A stretch of 24,712 nucleotides of DNA, taken from assembly GCA_902476645.1 (NCBI GenBank), contig CABSEG010000044.1, positions 1 to 24,712 on the forward strand, in the 5' to 3' direction. The DNA comes from an uncultured Lachnospiraceae bacterium. GTDB lineage: Bacteria; Bacillota; Clostridia; Lachnospirales; Lachnospiraceae. Made by a program: the position numbers and the translations under genes. Positions 1 to 8,587 of this stretch are shown piece by piece (positions within the stretch are counted from its first letter, which is position 1; each line of letters starts with the position of its first letter). Below the pieces are notes generated by a model. It saw only the letters and a list, made by a program, of their open reading frames with translations, ran no database searches and had not been told where the DNA came from.

Positions 1-2
1 TA

Positions 3-77
3 TCCTGCTCACCGTTCCGTGTGCCGATCGCAAGACTGGCAGCAGCACAGGCAGCGCTGAACAATGCAGGAAAATAA
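3..77 (+). CDS. C-terminal end of an unidentified protein (partial)
   Basis: Reading from base 3 gives 24 codons and a TAA stop at 75-77. The tail is alanine-rich and ends in LAAAQAALNNAGK. The other two forward frames give unlikely sequences, and a strong terminator follows 42 bases later, so this is probably the true 3' end of a gene that starts left of the window. There is too little sequence to name a family. A stop in frame 2 at 92-94 is the only alternative. Confidence 0.35.
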   Translation, partial: SCSPFRVPIARLAAAQAALNNAGK

Positions 78-118
78 TAGATTTTCTGATTTAAAAATAT
101 AAACTGATATTCAACTCT

Positions 119-152
119 CAAAAGGGAAGCCTCGTGCTTCCCTTTTGACGTT
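119..152 (+). terminator. Rho-independent terminator of the leftmost gene
   Basis: A perfect 12-bp stem (CAAAAGGGAAGC 119-130 with GCTTCCCTTTTG 136-147) encloses a 5-base loop. The tail after it is only moderately T-rich. The A/T-rich stem base could let it work on either strand. Confidence 0.7.
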
Positions 153-449
153 TCGTTTCCTTTTTGGAAAATCAAGGATAAAGTAGCCGGAATTTTTTTC
201 GTTATAGGACACGCTGTTTTGAGGAAGAGATAAGGCTGGTCCCGCTTTAAATATTATAAGGTTTGATCCGTTTATTATAAAGCAATTTGAAGATTTACAT
301 GGTAAAATATGTAACGATTTTATAAGTGTATCGAAAGAACAGCACCGGCAGATGCCGTGAAAGGACGGCTGGAAAGGAGGGGAGAAGAAAAAAGAACCGG
401 GAGAAAATCAGGAGGAGACAGATAAAAAGAAGGAGGAAAAGACAAAGCA
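148..449. other. Leader/intergenic region upstream of the GH115 gene
   Basis: There is no credible gene here. Bases 240-330 are AT-rich with several TATAAA/TATAAG-like hexamers (for example 276-281 and 321-326), but none has a -35 box at 16-18 bp, so I do not call a promoter. Bases 371-449 form a strikingly purine-rich leader. It holds three Shine-Dalgarno-like motifs, and the last, AAGGAGG at 430-436, is spaced correctly for the ATG at 450. Confidence 0.5.
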
Positions 450-3400
450 ATGAAAAAAATTTTGGAAAAAAGTTTATCGATGTTTTTGGTGATAGTGTTG
501 CTTCTTGGCATTATCACACCTATTCCAAAGGTGAAGGCAGAGGATACAGGCTTCACCCTGGCAAAGAATGGAGTAGTTCCAACGATTTCGGTTTATGATG
601 GGGATGAGCCGCAGATTCTAAGGGCAGTGGGCGATCTGCAAAACGATATGCTAAGTGTTACCGGAAAGAAACCGGAACTGAGCAATAAAGAGGAGACGGC
701 AGGCCCACTTACAATCCTTGTTGGTTCTGTGGACAAGAACCCGATGATTCGCAAATTGATCGATGACGGCAAGCTGGACGAGGCAAAGGAGCTGGAAGGA
801 AAACGGGAGGCATTTGTCCTGAAAGTGGTGCAGAAACCATTTGCCGGGACAGATAAAGCCCTTGTGATTGCAGGAAGCGACAAGCGCGGTGCTATTTTTG
901 GTATTTATGAGCTGTCAGAGCGAATAGGCGTTTCTCCGTACTACTGGTGGGCAGATGTGCCGATTGAGCGTCAGAGTACAATTATACTGCCGGATAACTT
1001 TGTCTATCAGGAGGGAGAATCCTCAGTAAAATACCGGGGGATCTTTATCAATGATGAGTTTAATCTGTGGGAGTGGTCGGCTAAGTTTCGAAACGATACG
1101 GACAGCCCCGGCCAGCTGAATCCCGATACCTATGCAAGGATATTTGAATTGCTGCTTCGACTAAAGATGAATACGCTTTGGCCGGCTATGCATGAGCAAG
1201 GAGATGAATTTTTTAAATACACAGACAAAGGTCCCTTTGCCGAAGGAGGTGTGCCGCTTAACGCTCAACTGGCAGATGAATACGGGATAGTACTGGGCAC
1301 TTCTCACTGTGAGCCGCTGATGACCTGTCCGGCTGAGGAAGAGTGGACCACATGGTGTGAGCGAAATTATGGAAAATATGATGCAAAAGGACTGCCTGTA
1401 TATGACTATTCCATCAATCCTGAGGCCGTAATGGCATACTGGAGGGAGCGGGTGGAAGCAACCAAGGACTACGAAGTTATCTATACATTGGGCATGCGTG
1501 GGCGTCATGACGGGCAGATGGCTTATGATGGACTGAGTGATAAGTCCCTGGCAGGAAGGGTGGCGTTGCTGCAAAGGATTATAGACGATCAGCGCAAGAT
1601 GTTGGAAGAAGTACTGGGAAAACCCATCGAAGAGATCCCTCAGGCATTTATCCCTTATAAGGAGGCAGCGACCTATTACAATTCGGGGTTGGATTTACCG
1701 GAAGATGTCATTCTAATGTGGGCAGAGGATAACCAGGGTCAGCTGCGCCAGATTCCAACGGAGGCGGAGAGAGCCAGATCAGGCGGAGCTGGTGTGTATT
1801 ATCACGTATCTGTCTATGGGGCGCCCAATAGTTATCTGTGGCTTTCAACAACGCCCAATGTCCATATGTACGAAGAACTAAGAAGAGCTTATGACACGGG
1901 GCAGAGCGCTTATTGGATTTTAAATGTGGGAGACATTAAGCCGGCAGAGGTTTCTTTGGAATTTTTCGCGGCCCTGGGAAGAAATATTGACCAATACAAC
2001 GATGCAAACATGGAAGACTTCTATCAGAAAATTTCCACCAGAGATTATGGGGCAGACGAGAATACAGCTGCAGAGATAGCCGATATTATGGATGAGTACT
2101 ATCAGCTTACCAGCGCGAAGCGCCCGGAATATATGGGACTGTGGGATTCCAATTATATGCAGGAGTTTAGCAGGGTAAACAACGGAGATGAGGCGCAAAT
2201 TCATATAAACCGTATGAATGCCCTGTTTGAGAGAGCAAAGGCGGTTTACGATTCTCTGGATCCGGACCGGAAGGATGCATTCTATGAAATGATTTATTAT
2301 CCGATTCGCGGGGCGAAATACATGTTGGAGTGGACGGAATATCAAAAGATGAATCAGCTATGCAGCAAACAGGGACGGTATCGCAGTACCAAGGCTTATG
2401 AAGACTTGTCCAGATACGCATACCAATGTATGCAAAATGATTTGGTCTACTATAATAAAGTGGTGGCAGGTGGCAAGTGGGACGGTATCATGGCACCGGT
2501 CTCCAACGGAACCAGAATCCCGTCCATTGCACAGCCTTATCAGGTAACATATGCGCAGGTTCCGGCGGCGGTGGACGCACTGGGGTCTGTATGCGAAGGC
2601 CAGACTACAGGTGAGGAACAAGTGACCCTGTCTTTCTCATCTCTGACGGATGATAAGCGATTTATCGATGTATTTACCAGAAACGATGAGCCAAAGGACT
2701 TTACCATTACCACCAGCGATCGGTTTCTAATCCCCTCTGAAGCCTCCGGTACTGTGGAGACTGAAAAGCGTATCTGGGTTGGGATAGATTGGGATCAGCT
2801 TAAGCCGGGTATCCATACCGGTACGATTACAGTATCAGGAAAAGGTTTTGAGAAAACTTATCAGATTCAGGCAGAGAAGTTTGACTTAAGCGACCCCAAA
2901 TATGAAGGCGCGGACTATATTGAATCCAATGGCTATGTAGCTATAGAAGCAGAACACTTTAGCGATAATATAAAAGTGGGCGAAGATGAGTGGCGAGTGG
3001 TAGAAAACTGGGGCCGTGTGGGTGATTCCATGCGTGTCTATCCCCACGCAAATTCCAGGTCGGCACGGATTGAAAAGAATCTGACGCAGAACGCTGCCCG
3101 CCTGGAATATGACGTATATTTTAGCAAAGCGGGGACATACTATGTAACCTTTTACCGGAATCCTACATTAAATGAGGGAAATTATGATGACGGGGAAGGA
3201 AAGAGCGCCCGCACGGCTGTAAGTATCGACGGGAAGGAACCAATCAATGGAGGAGCTTCAGACCAGTATTTCCGGGGCGTCCGGGGGGTTTATAAAGCAG
3301 GAACCGTGGATGATTTTGAGAATAACTGGAAGCGGATGGCCTATGCCCGCTGTGAAAAGCTTACGGCACCCATCCAGGTGGATTCACCGGGGGTACATAC

Positions 3401-6149
3401 GGTATCGATTTATAAGATAGACGCAAGCATTGGGTTTGATCGTATTGTTATTGCTCCGCCGGAGATGGACATTGCGGGGGATTCTTATTTTGGGCCGCCG
3501 GAGAGTTACAATACAAAATATGAGACCTATCCCGCTGAGCTGGGCATTCTGCCGGATTTGGAGAATCTGCCTCAGCTTACAGCGGTTGGAAAGTCCTGGT
3601 TTTCCTTTGGCGCGGAAACTAATAATTATATAAATGTGCCAAACACCCGGATTTATAATGGAAGCAATGGCTACGGATGGAATCAGGAGACAAACCAACA
3701 GACCGATACCGGCGGAAATAAGGTTTGCAGCCGGGACCGGCAATATCAGTACGGAGTGGGAGAAGCAACCTTTACGGCCAACCTGGTAACAACCGGAAGC
3801 TTTATAGTTGGAGTCACTATCGGGCACAGAGGAACCGATACCTCAAGGGATATTAACGATATGGAGATTCGTGTAAACGGTGAATCCAAATTAAGCGGGA
3901 TTCAGGTTCCTTCCGGAGCTTCTGTGGAGAAATATTTTATGGTAGACCTGGAGGATACCACAGAAATGGCCATTACCTTTTCTGGTTCCCCATGGGCGGT
4001 AACCGCCCTTGAGATTGCCCCGTATCGTGAGCCTCAGACTAAGGGAAACGCTGGGTATTTCTTAGGATATGAAGGTACGGTATACATTGAGGCGGAAGCC
4101 GCACTGGAAGAGAGCGAGTATGCTTATACAAAAGCGGGAACCAGGGCAACGGCCTGGACTGAGACGGCGGGAGCCAGCGGAACAGCCATGTTTCATGGAC
4201 CAAATTCGGATCAATCCTATGGTCCGGATGGTCAGGCAGCCCTGGACGAGGCCTGCACCCTGAATTATCAGGTCGTATTTGATCAGCCTGGGGATTATCG
4301 GGTTTGGGTGCTCAGAAAAGCCATCAGCGCCGATGACGATTCCTTCCACTTTGGAATGGATGGTCAGTATCAGTTTACGGATAATAATGATCCGGAGATG
4401 ACAGCTGGCATTTTCAGGTGGCGGGATACGGGTAAAACCATTCACGTTTCCGATATTTCCAAGCCCCACACCATCACCATTGCAGGGCGGGAAGATGGAA
4501 TTGTGATTGATAAGATTTATTTGCGCCGGATTGCGGGAAGCAGCTGGGATATCGACTGGCCGTGTTTCCAGGGGGCAACTATGAGACGGAGTGAGACAGT
4601 AGAAGAAGAGTGTACTGGCGTGGATATCACAGTTTCTGACGAGGATATTCAGGCAGATTTTACGGTGGTGAACCATTCGGAGGATGGTCTTAATGCGTGG
4701 TGTATCTTAGCTTCTTACAAAAAGGATGGAACCCTTAGCGCGGTGAAGCAGGAAAAGGTATCTGTAGCCCCAAACAATCAGTCCAAATTACAAATCCGTA
4801 TGCCGTCTTACGGGGCGACTGCAAAGGCCTTTATCTGGGAGGGAGATACCCTGATACCGCTGTTGGGAGATGTCATTGGCGAGACGAGACCTGGGACTCC
4901 ATCGGATGTGACGGTCACGCCGGATCGAAGTGCGGGAACTGTACAGATTGCCATAAAAAATGAAAAACTGGCAGGTGAAACTGTTTCGATTTTATGTTAT
5001 ACGCCAGGGTGGAATGGGGAAGCACAAGATCTGGAAGGAAATCTGGATTATGTATCCGTCTTAGATCAGGTTACCCTGGACCAGAATGGCCGGATGACAG
5101 CGACGTACCCTATGAAGGATGTTCCGCAGGTGGGAACATACACTGTGCTTGTGGGAAGCAGTGCAGACACCAGTCCCGTGAGGCAGGAGTTTGCCTTTAC
5201 ATTCCCTGCAGACAAAGCAGAGCTTAAAAAAGCAATTCAAACTTATGAGAATTTGAAAGAAACGGATTATACACCGGAGACTTGGAAAGTATTTTCACAG
5301 GCCCTGGAACAGGCGAGATCTATTCTGGGACAGGAAGACGCTTCGCAGTTTGAAGTTGTCCAGGTATGCCAGAGACTTCAGGATGCGGCCACAGGTCTGA
5401 AGCGGAAAGTGAACGTATCAGAGCTTCAGAATCTGGTGAGCAAGTATCAGAATCTGAATGCAAATCTGTATGAAGAAAGTACCTGGTCGCTCTTTGCAAA
5501 AGCCCTGCAGGATGCCAAACATGTTTTAGTAAAACAGAATCTGACGCAGGAAGAGGCAGATGCGGCTTCCCAGCTTCTCAAGACAGCGGTAAGTCAATTG
5601 ACATTTAAAACGGCAACGCCCCCGGCAGCTGTCCCGAAAGAAGTGCCGAAAAAGAATGCAGTATACAAGAGTGGAAAACTCTATTATAAAGTCACAAAAT
5701 CTGCAAAGCGGAAAGGTACGGTTTCTGTGTTAAAACCTGAGAAAAAATCTTATTCTGAAATAAAGATTCCGGGAACGATTCGGCTGAATGGATATACCTT
5801 CCAGGTAACAGAAATCAGCAAAGGGGCATTTAAAAATAATCGGAGACTGAAAAGTGTGAAAATTGGGGATAAGGTAAAAAAGATCAGAGCTTACGCTTTC
5901 TCAGGATGTAGGAATCTGAAAAGAGCGGCTATAGGCAAAGACTTGGTGTCCATAGAAAAGCGAGCTTTCTATGGAGATAAAAAGTTGAAGAATATGACGA
6001 TTCAGTCTCTCAAATGGAAGAAGGTAGGCAAAAATGCTCTAAAAGGTATTCACAAAAAAGCCGCGCTGAATGTGCCGGGCAGAAGAGTAAAACAGTACCG
6101 TACATTATTAAAGAGGGCAGGATATGGGGTGAAAATAGCAGTCAAGTAG
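450..6149 (+). CDS. Secreted multimodular GH115 xylan alpha-glucuronidase with FIVAR and LRR modules
   Basis: A 1,899-aa exoenzyme. Family GH115 removes 4-O-methyl-glucuronic acid side chains from glucuronoxylan outside the cell. Residues 1-30 are a signal peptide (hydrophobic MFLVIVLLLGIIT, cleavage after VKA). The GH115 N-terminal and catalytic region covers about 35-820, with VKYRGIFINDE near 193, HCEPLM near 286, LGMRGRHDG near 347 and LMWAEDNQGQLRQ near 422. About 824-1000 is the GH115 C-terminal beta-sandwich (GYVAIEAEHF to FDRIVIAPP). Then come a jelly-roll-like stretch (about 1031-1195), a CBM-like stretch (about 1210-1360, YIEAEAA to DKIYLRR), an unnamed beta domain (about 1387-1474), two FIVAR repeats (about 1587-1720) and a basic BspA-type LRR tail (about 1735-1899). 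No LPXTG anchor is visible. The start is set by AAGGAGG at 430-436. A terminator follows directly, so it is probably monocistronic. The GH115 call is firm; accessory domain edges are estimates. Confidence 0.88.
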   Translation: MKKILEKSLSMFLVIVLLLGIITPIPKVKAEDTGFTLAKNGVVPTISVYDGDEPQILRAVGDLQNDMLSVTGKKPELSNKEETAGPLTILVGSVDKNPMIRKLIDDGKLDEAKELEGKREAFVLKVVQKPFAGTDKALVIAGSDKRGAIFGIYELSERIGVSPYYWWADVPIERQSTIILPDNFVYQEGESSVKYRGIFINDEFNLWEWSAKFRNDTDSPGQLNPDTYARIFELLLRLKMNTLWPAMHEQGDEFFKYTDKGPFAEGGVPLNAQLADEYGIVLGTSHCEPLMTCPAEEEWTTWCERNYGKYDAKGLPVYDYSINPEAVMAYWRERVEATKDYEVIYTLGMRGRHDGQMAYDGLSDKSLAGRVALLQRIIDDQRKMLEEVLGKPIEEIPQAFIPYKEAATYYNSGLDLPEDVILMWAEDNQGQLRQIPTEAERARSGGAGVYYHVSVYGAPNSYLWLSTTPNVHMYEELRRAYDTGQSAYWILNVGDIKPAEVSLEFFAALGRNIDQYNDANMEDFYQKISTRDYGADENTAAEIADIMDEYYQLTSAKRPEYMGLWDSNYMQEFSRVNNGDEAQIHINRMNALFERAKAVYDSLDPDRKDAFYEMIYYPIRGAKYMLEWTEYQKMNQLCSKQGRYRSTKAYEDLSRYAYQCMQNDLVYYNKVVAGGKWDGIMAPVSNGTRIPSIAQPYQVTYAQVPAAVDALGSVCEGQTTGEEQVTLSFSSLTDDKRFIDVFTRNDEPKDFTITTSDRFLIPSEASGTVETEKRIWVGIDWDQLKPGIHTGTITVSGKGFEKTYQIQAEKFDLSDPKYEGADYIESNGYVAIEAEHFSDNIKVGEDEWRVVENWGRVGDSMRVYPHANSRSARIEKNLTQNAARLEYDVYFSKAGTYYVTFYRNPTLNEGNYDDGEGKSARTAVSIDGKEPINGGASDQYFRGVRGVYKAGTVDDFENNWKRMAYARCEKLTAPIQVDSPGVHTVSIYKIDASIGFDRIVIAPPEMDIAGDSYFGPPESYNTKYETYPAELGILPDLENLPQLTAVGKSWFSFGAETNNYINVPNTRIYNGSNGYGWNQETNQQTDTGGNKVCSRDRQYQYGVGEATFTANLVTTGSFIVGVTIGHRGTDTSRDINDMEIRVNGESKLSGIQVPSGASVEKYFMVDLEDTTEMAITFSGSPWAVTALEIAPYREPQTKGNAGYFLGYEGTVYIEAEAALEESEYAYTKAGTRATAWTETAGASGTAMFHGPNSDQSYGPDGQAALDEACTLNYQVVFDQPGDYRVWVLRKAISADDDSFHFGMDGQYQFTDNNDPEMTAGIFRWRDTGKTIHVSDISKPHTITIAGREDGIVIDKIYLRRIAGSSWDIDWPCFQGATMRRSETVEEECTGVDITVSDEDIQADFTVVNHSEDGLNAWCILASYKKDGTLSAVKQEKVSVAPNNQSKLQIRMPSYGATAKAFIWEGDTLIPLLGDVIGETRPGTPSDVTVTPDRSAGTVQIAIKNEKLAGETVSILCYTPGWNGEAQDLEGNLDYVSVLDQVTLDQNGRMTATYPMKDVPQVGTYTVLVGSSADTSPVRQEFAFTFPADKAELKKAIQTYENLKETDYTPETWKVFSQALEQARSILGQEDASQFEVVQVCQRLQDAATGLKRKVNVSELQNLVSKYQNLNANLYEESTWSLFAKALQDAKHVLVKQNLTQEEADAASQLLKTAVSQLTFKTATPPAAVPKEVPKKNAVYKSGKLYYKVTKSAKRKGTVSVLKPEKKSYSEIKIPGTIRLNGYTFQVTEISKGAFKNNRRLKSVKIGDKVKKIRAYAFSGCRNLKRAAIGKDLVSIEKRAFYGDKKLKNMTIQSLKWKKVGKNALKGIHKKAALNVPGRRVKQYRTLLKRAGYGVKIAVK

Positions 6150-6170
6150 AAAAGCGGAAATACATAGTAA

Positions 6171-6216
6171 GAGTCCTTCGATATGCTTTGAATAAAAATA
6201 TCGAAGGACTCTTATT
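6171..6216 (+). terminator. Terminator of the GH115 gene
   Basis: A perfect 14-bp stem (GAGTCCTTCGATAT 6171-6184 with its complement at 6198-6211) encloses a 13-base A/T-rich loop and is followed by TTATTT. It lies 22 bases after the stop. Confidence 0.85.
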
Positions 6217-6545
6217 TGGAATTATATTTCATGCTTTGGTGGTCCGTACCTCTCTTTCTCAGATTATAGGGTAAATCATTCTGTTTCCTTTGGACTGTAC
6301 CTCCTTATTTGAATTTTCTTTATGTAGTTATAATAGCAGACAATAAAGAAAATGTCAATAAAAAAATTGAATAAAATAGAAAAAATGACAAATTTACAAA
6401 CTATTATTTGGCATGAAAAAATATTTGACCTGTTACAGTTATTATGCTATGTTATATATAGTATAATAATCGTATATATGAATTCACAGGAAAGCTGTGT
6501 GATTAGAAAAAAGTGGCGGAAAAATTTATCCGGAGGAGGTAGAAG
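6217..6545. other. Intergenic region with an AT-rich inverted repeat
   Basis: No supported gene. It holds an 11-bp perfect inverted repeat at 6313-6323 and 6343-6353 (ATTTTCTTTAT and its complement), with TATAAT at 6329-6334 in the loop. The promoter of the next gene follows at 6425-6453. Short ORFs crossing it are AT-rich and unsupported. Confidence 0.5.
6425..6453 (+). promoter_or_regulatory. Probable sigma-A promoter of the permease-prefix gene
   Basis: TTGACC (6425-6430), a 17-bp spacer, then TATGTT (6448-6453) preceded by TG at 6445-6446 (extended -10). A second TATAAT lies at 6462-6467 without a good -35. This leaves an untranslated leader of about 85 bases. Confidence 0.55.
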
Positions 6546-7352
6546 ATGGAAACGATCAGAAATTATCTGGATAAGATGTTTATGGAGCTACCCGGAACCA
6601 AGGAAGTAGAGAGGATGAGACAAAAGCTTCTGGTTCTGATGGAAGATAAGTATCAGGAGTTAAAGGCTCAGGGTAAAACAGAAAAGGAGGCCTTGGGAAT
6701 TGTATTTTCCGAATTTGGAAACCTGGAGGAGATAGCAGAGAATCTGGGAATTTCCAATTACATGAAAAGCGGTTTCGAGGAATCGGAGGCAGAGTGGATC
6801 CTGGGAATAGAAGACGCGCAAGAGTACATAGAGACATCCCAGAGACAGGGGCTTCGAATCGGAATCGGAGTGATGCTTTGCATATTCTCCCCTATTGCGC
6901 TGATCATTTTGGAGGGAGCTGCCGAGGCAAGTAGGGGAAACCAGATTCTGGAGAGCGCAGCCGAAGGAATCGGATTGTTACTATTGTTGCTTTTTGTGGC
7001 TGCCGGTGTGGGACTGATGATTTTGGGAGGTATGATTTCCCCAAAATATGAGCATTTCAAAAAGAAACCATTTGCACTGGACTTTGACGCGGAGGCATTT
7101 GTCAGGGAAGAAGAGGCCGCATTTCAGGGAGGATTTGCAGTGTCCATCGCTATAGGCGTGATGCTATGTGTACTGAGTGCGGTACCGGTCAGTCTGACGG
7201 GAGTATTCGGAGGGTCTGAACTGGCGGAAGGAATCGGCGTGGGGATTATGCTGTTTTTCGTGGGAGTAGGTGTACTTTTGTTTCTTGTGGCAGGGATGCG
7301 CAAATCCAGTTATGACCTTCTCCTGAAAAGGGAAGATCCCGAAAACAAATAA
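6546..7352 (+). CDS. Permease-prefix (HAAS-like) domain membrane protein
   Basis: A 268-aa protein. Residues 1 to about 65 (METIRNYLDKMF, a central KYQELKAQGKTEKEALGIVF and FGNLEEIAENLG) match the helical permease-prefix/HAAS module found on Firmicute membrane proteins, often paired with a PadR regulator. After a charged stretch there are four hydrophobic segments in two pairs, near residues 100-120, 137-163, 198-220 and 230-252, each rich in Gly. The start is fixed by GGAGGAGG ending at 6539, 6 bases before ATG. No PadR gene is next to it, so its usual partner is missing here. Cellular role unknown; an envelope-stress or transport-regulatory role would be guesswork. Confidence 0.7.
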   Translation: METIRNYLDKMFMELPGTKEVERMRQKLLVLMEDKYQELKAQGKTEKEALGIVFSEFGNLEEIAENLGISNYMKSGFEESEAEWILGIEDAQEYIETSQRQGLRIGIGVMLCIFSPIALIILEGAAEASRGNQILESAAEGIGLLLLLLFVAAGVGLMILGGMISPKYEHFKKKPFALDFDAEAFVREEEAAFQGGFAVSIAIGVMLCVLSAVPVSLTGVFGGSELAEGIGVGIMLFFVGVGVLLFLVAGMRKSSYDLLLKREDPENK

Positions 7353-7370
7353 GAAAAGAAATAAAGAATG

Positions 7371-7399
7371 CCGTATCTGTCAAATCCGGCAGATATCGG
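7371..7399 (+). other. Imperfect hairpin between two genes
   Basis: CCGTATCTG (7371-7379) pairs with CAGATATCGG (7390-7399), with one bulged T. No T-run follows, so it is not a standard terminator. It sits just before the ribosome site of the PHP gene and might stabilise or attenuate the transcript. Confidence 0.3.
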
Positions 7400-7431
7400 A
7401 TACTTTGTATACAGAAAGAAGGATAACAGGA

Positions 7432-8190
7432 ATGAAATATGAACTGGATTCACATACCCATACCATTGCCAGCGGCCATGCCTACAGTACTATTCACGAA
7501 ATGGCCCAAGAGGCAGCCAAAAAAGGTCTAAAGCTTCTGGGGATTACCGAACATTCCATGAAGCTTCCGGGAGCCTGCCATGAGTTTTATTTTCAGAACT
7601 TAAAGGTTTTAAGAAGGCAGATGTATGGCATAGAGGTGCTGTTTGGGGCAGAGGTCAATATTATGGATGCACATGGAACGCTGGATATGGAGGAAAGCCT
7701 GTTAAAGAGCATGGATGTGGTCATTGCAAGCCTTCACACGCCCTGCATTCGCCCCGGAACAGTACAGCAGAATACAGACGCTTGTATCCACGCCATGGAA
7801 AATCCCTATGTAAACATCATCGGGCATCCAGACGACAGCCGCTATCCCCTGGACTATGACGCTCTGGTCAGAGCGGCAAAGGAGCATGAAGTATTACTGG
7901 AGCTAAACAATAGCTCCTATCAGCCGGGAGGCTCCAGAAAAGAGCCTCTTCCCAATGATCTGAAGATGCTAAAGCTGTGTTTAAAATATCAAGTCCCGAT
8001 TATCTTAGGGAGCGATGCCCATACCCAGGAGGATGTGGGAAACCACAGCTATGTGGATGAACTTTTGAGGAAAACGGATTTTCCGGAGAAATTGGTCGTC
8101 AATCGTTCTGTGGAGGAATATAAAAAGTACATCAATCGGTATCGTTATGGGATGGAACAGGGAAAGGGTGGAAATAGTTCTTTACAGTAA
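7432..8190 (+). CDS. PHP-domain phosphatase (YcdX-like)
   Basis: A 252-aa protein of the polymerase-and-histidinol-phosphatase (PHP) superfamily, closest in layout to the small cytosolic YcdX-type phosphatases, which bind a multinuclear metal centre. The metal-ligand motifs appear in order: DSHTHT near residue 5, GITEHS near 38, GAEVN near 74, SLHTP near 98, IIGHPDD near 129 and GSDAHT near 191. The length fits the family (about 245 aa). I chose ATG 7432 because AAGAAGG lies just upstream and the protein then begins directly with the first metal motif. An upstream TTG at 7405 would add nine codons. It follows the membrane-protein gene by 79 bases, so the two may be co-transcribed. The substrate cannot be read from sequence. 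Confidence 0.82.
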   Translation: MKYELDSHTHTIASGHAYSTIHEMAQEAAKKGLKLLGITEHSMKLPGACHEFYFQNLKVLRRQMYGIEVLFGAEVNIMDAHGTLDMEESLLKSMDVVIASLHTPCIRPGTVQQNTDACIHAMENPYVNIIGHPDDSRYPLDYDALVRAAKEHEVLLELNNSSYQPGGSRKEPLPNDLKMLKLCLKYQVPIILGSDAHTQEDVGNHSYVDELLRKTDFPEKLVVNRSVEEYKKYINRYRYGMEQGKGGNSSLQ

Positions 8191-8209
8191 AACTTCGCTG
8201 TGCTAAAAT
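8181..8209 (+). promoter_or_regulatory. Promoter of the YerC-like gene
   Basis: TTTACA (8181-8186), a 17-bp spacer and TAAAAT (8204-8209) with an upstream TG (extended -10). The -35 box lies in the last codons of the PHP gene, so this gene can be expressed separately. Confidence 0.6.
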
Positions 8210-8246
8210 AACTATATCATCAAAGACAGGAACAGGAGCAGCAGAT

Positions 8247-8540
8247 ATGAGTAAGAAAATCAGAACAGAGGCTGTAGATCATCTGTTTGAAGCGATTCTA
8301 AATTTGCAGGATAAGGAAGAGTGTTATCGCTTTTTTGAGGATGTCTGTACCGTAAATGAACTGCTTTCCCTCTCACAGCGCTTTGAAGTGGCCAAGATGC
8401 TCAGGGAGCATAAGACATATCTGGAAATCGCAGAAAAGACGGGAGCGTCCACAGCGACCATCAGCCGGGTAAACCGCTCGTTGAATTATGGAAATGACGG
8501 ATATGAGATGGTATTCAGTCGGATGAAAAAAACACAATAG
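8247..8540 (+). CDS. YerC/YecD family TrpR-like DNA-binding protein
   Basis: A 97-aa protein with the TrpR-superfamily fold of the YerC/YecD family. The region ELLSLSQRFEVAKML near residues 38-52 is the conserved helical core. TYLEIAEKTGASTATISRV near 57-75 is the helix-turn-helix, followed by RSLNYGNDGY, a typical ending of this family. Length fits (about 95-100 aa). A ribosome site (AGGAG) precedes ATG 8247. The family is widespread in Firmicutes; the role of this member and its targets are not known from the sequence. It is closed by a strong terminator that it shares with the convergent DUF1836 gene. Confidence 0.85.
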   Translation: MSKKIRTEAVDHLFEAILNLQDKEECYRFFEDVCTVNELLSLSQRFEVAKMLREHKTYLEIAEKTGASTATISRVNRSLNYGNDGYEMVFSRMKKTQ

Positions 8541-8549
8541 CAGGAAAAG

Positions 8550-8587
8550 AAAAGGAATGAGAGACCAAAGCCGCTCATTCCTTTTTT
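8550..8587 (+). terminator. Terminator between convergent genes
   Basis: A perfect 12-bp stem (AAAAGGAATGAG 8550-8561 with CTCATTCCTTTT 8574-8585) is followed by Ts to 8587. On the minus strand the same hairpin is followed by TTTTC, so it can probably stop both transcripts. The stop codon of the minus-strand gene (8575-8577) lies within the right arm. Confidence 0.85.

Noticed and set aside
4062..4676. 204-codon ORF on the minus strand
   Set aside because: Antisense to the GH115 gene; no ribosome site or recognisable domain.
6014..6274. 86-codon plus-strand ORF crossing the GH115 end
   Set aside because: It overlaps the LRR coding region in another frame and reads through the terminator hairpin.
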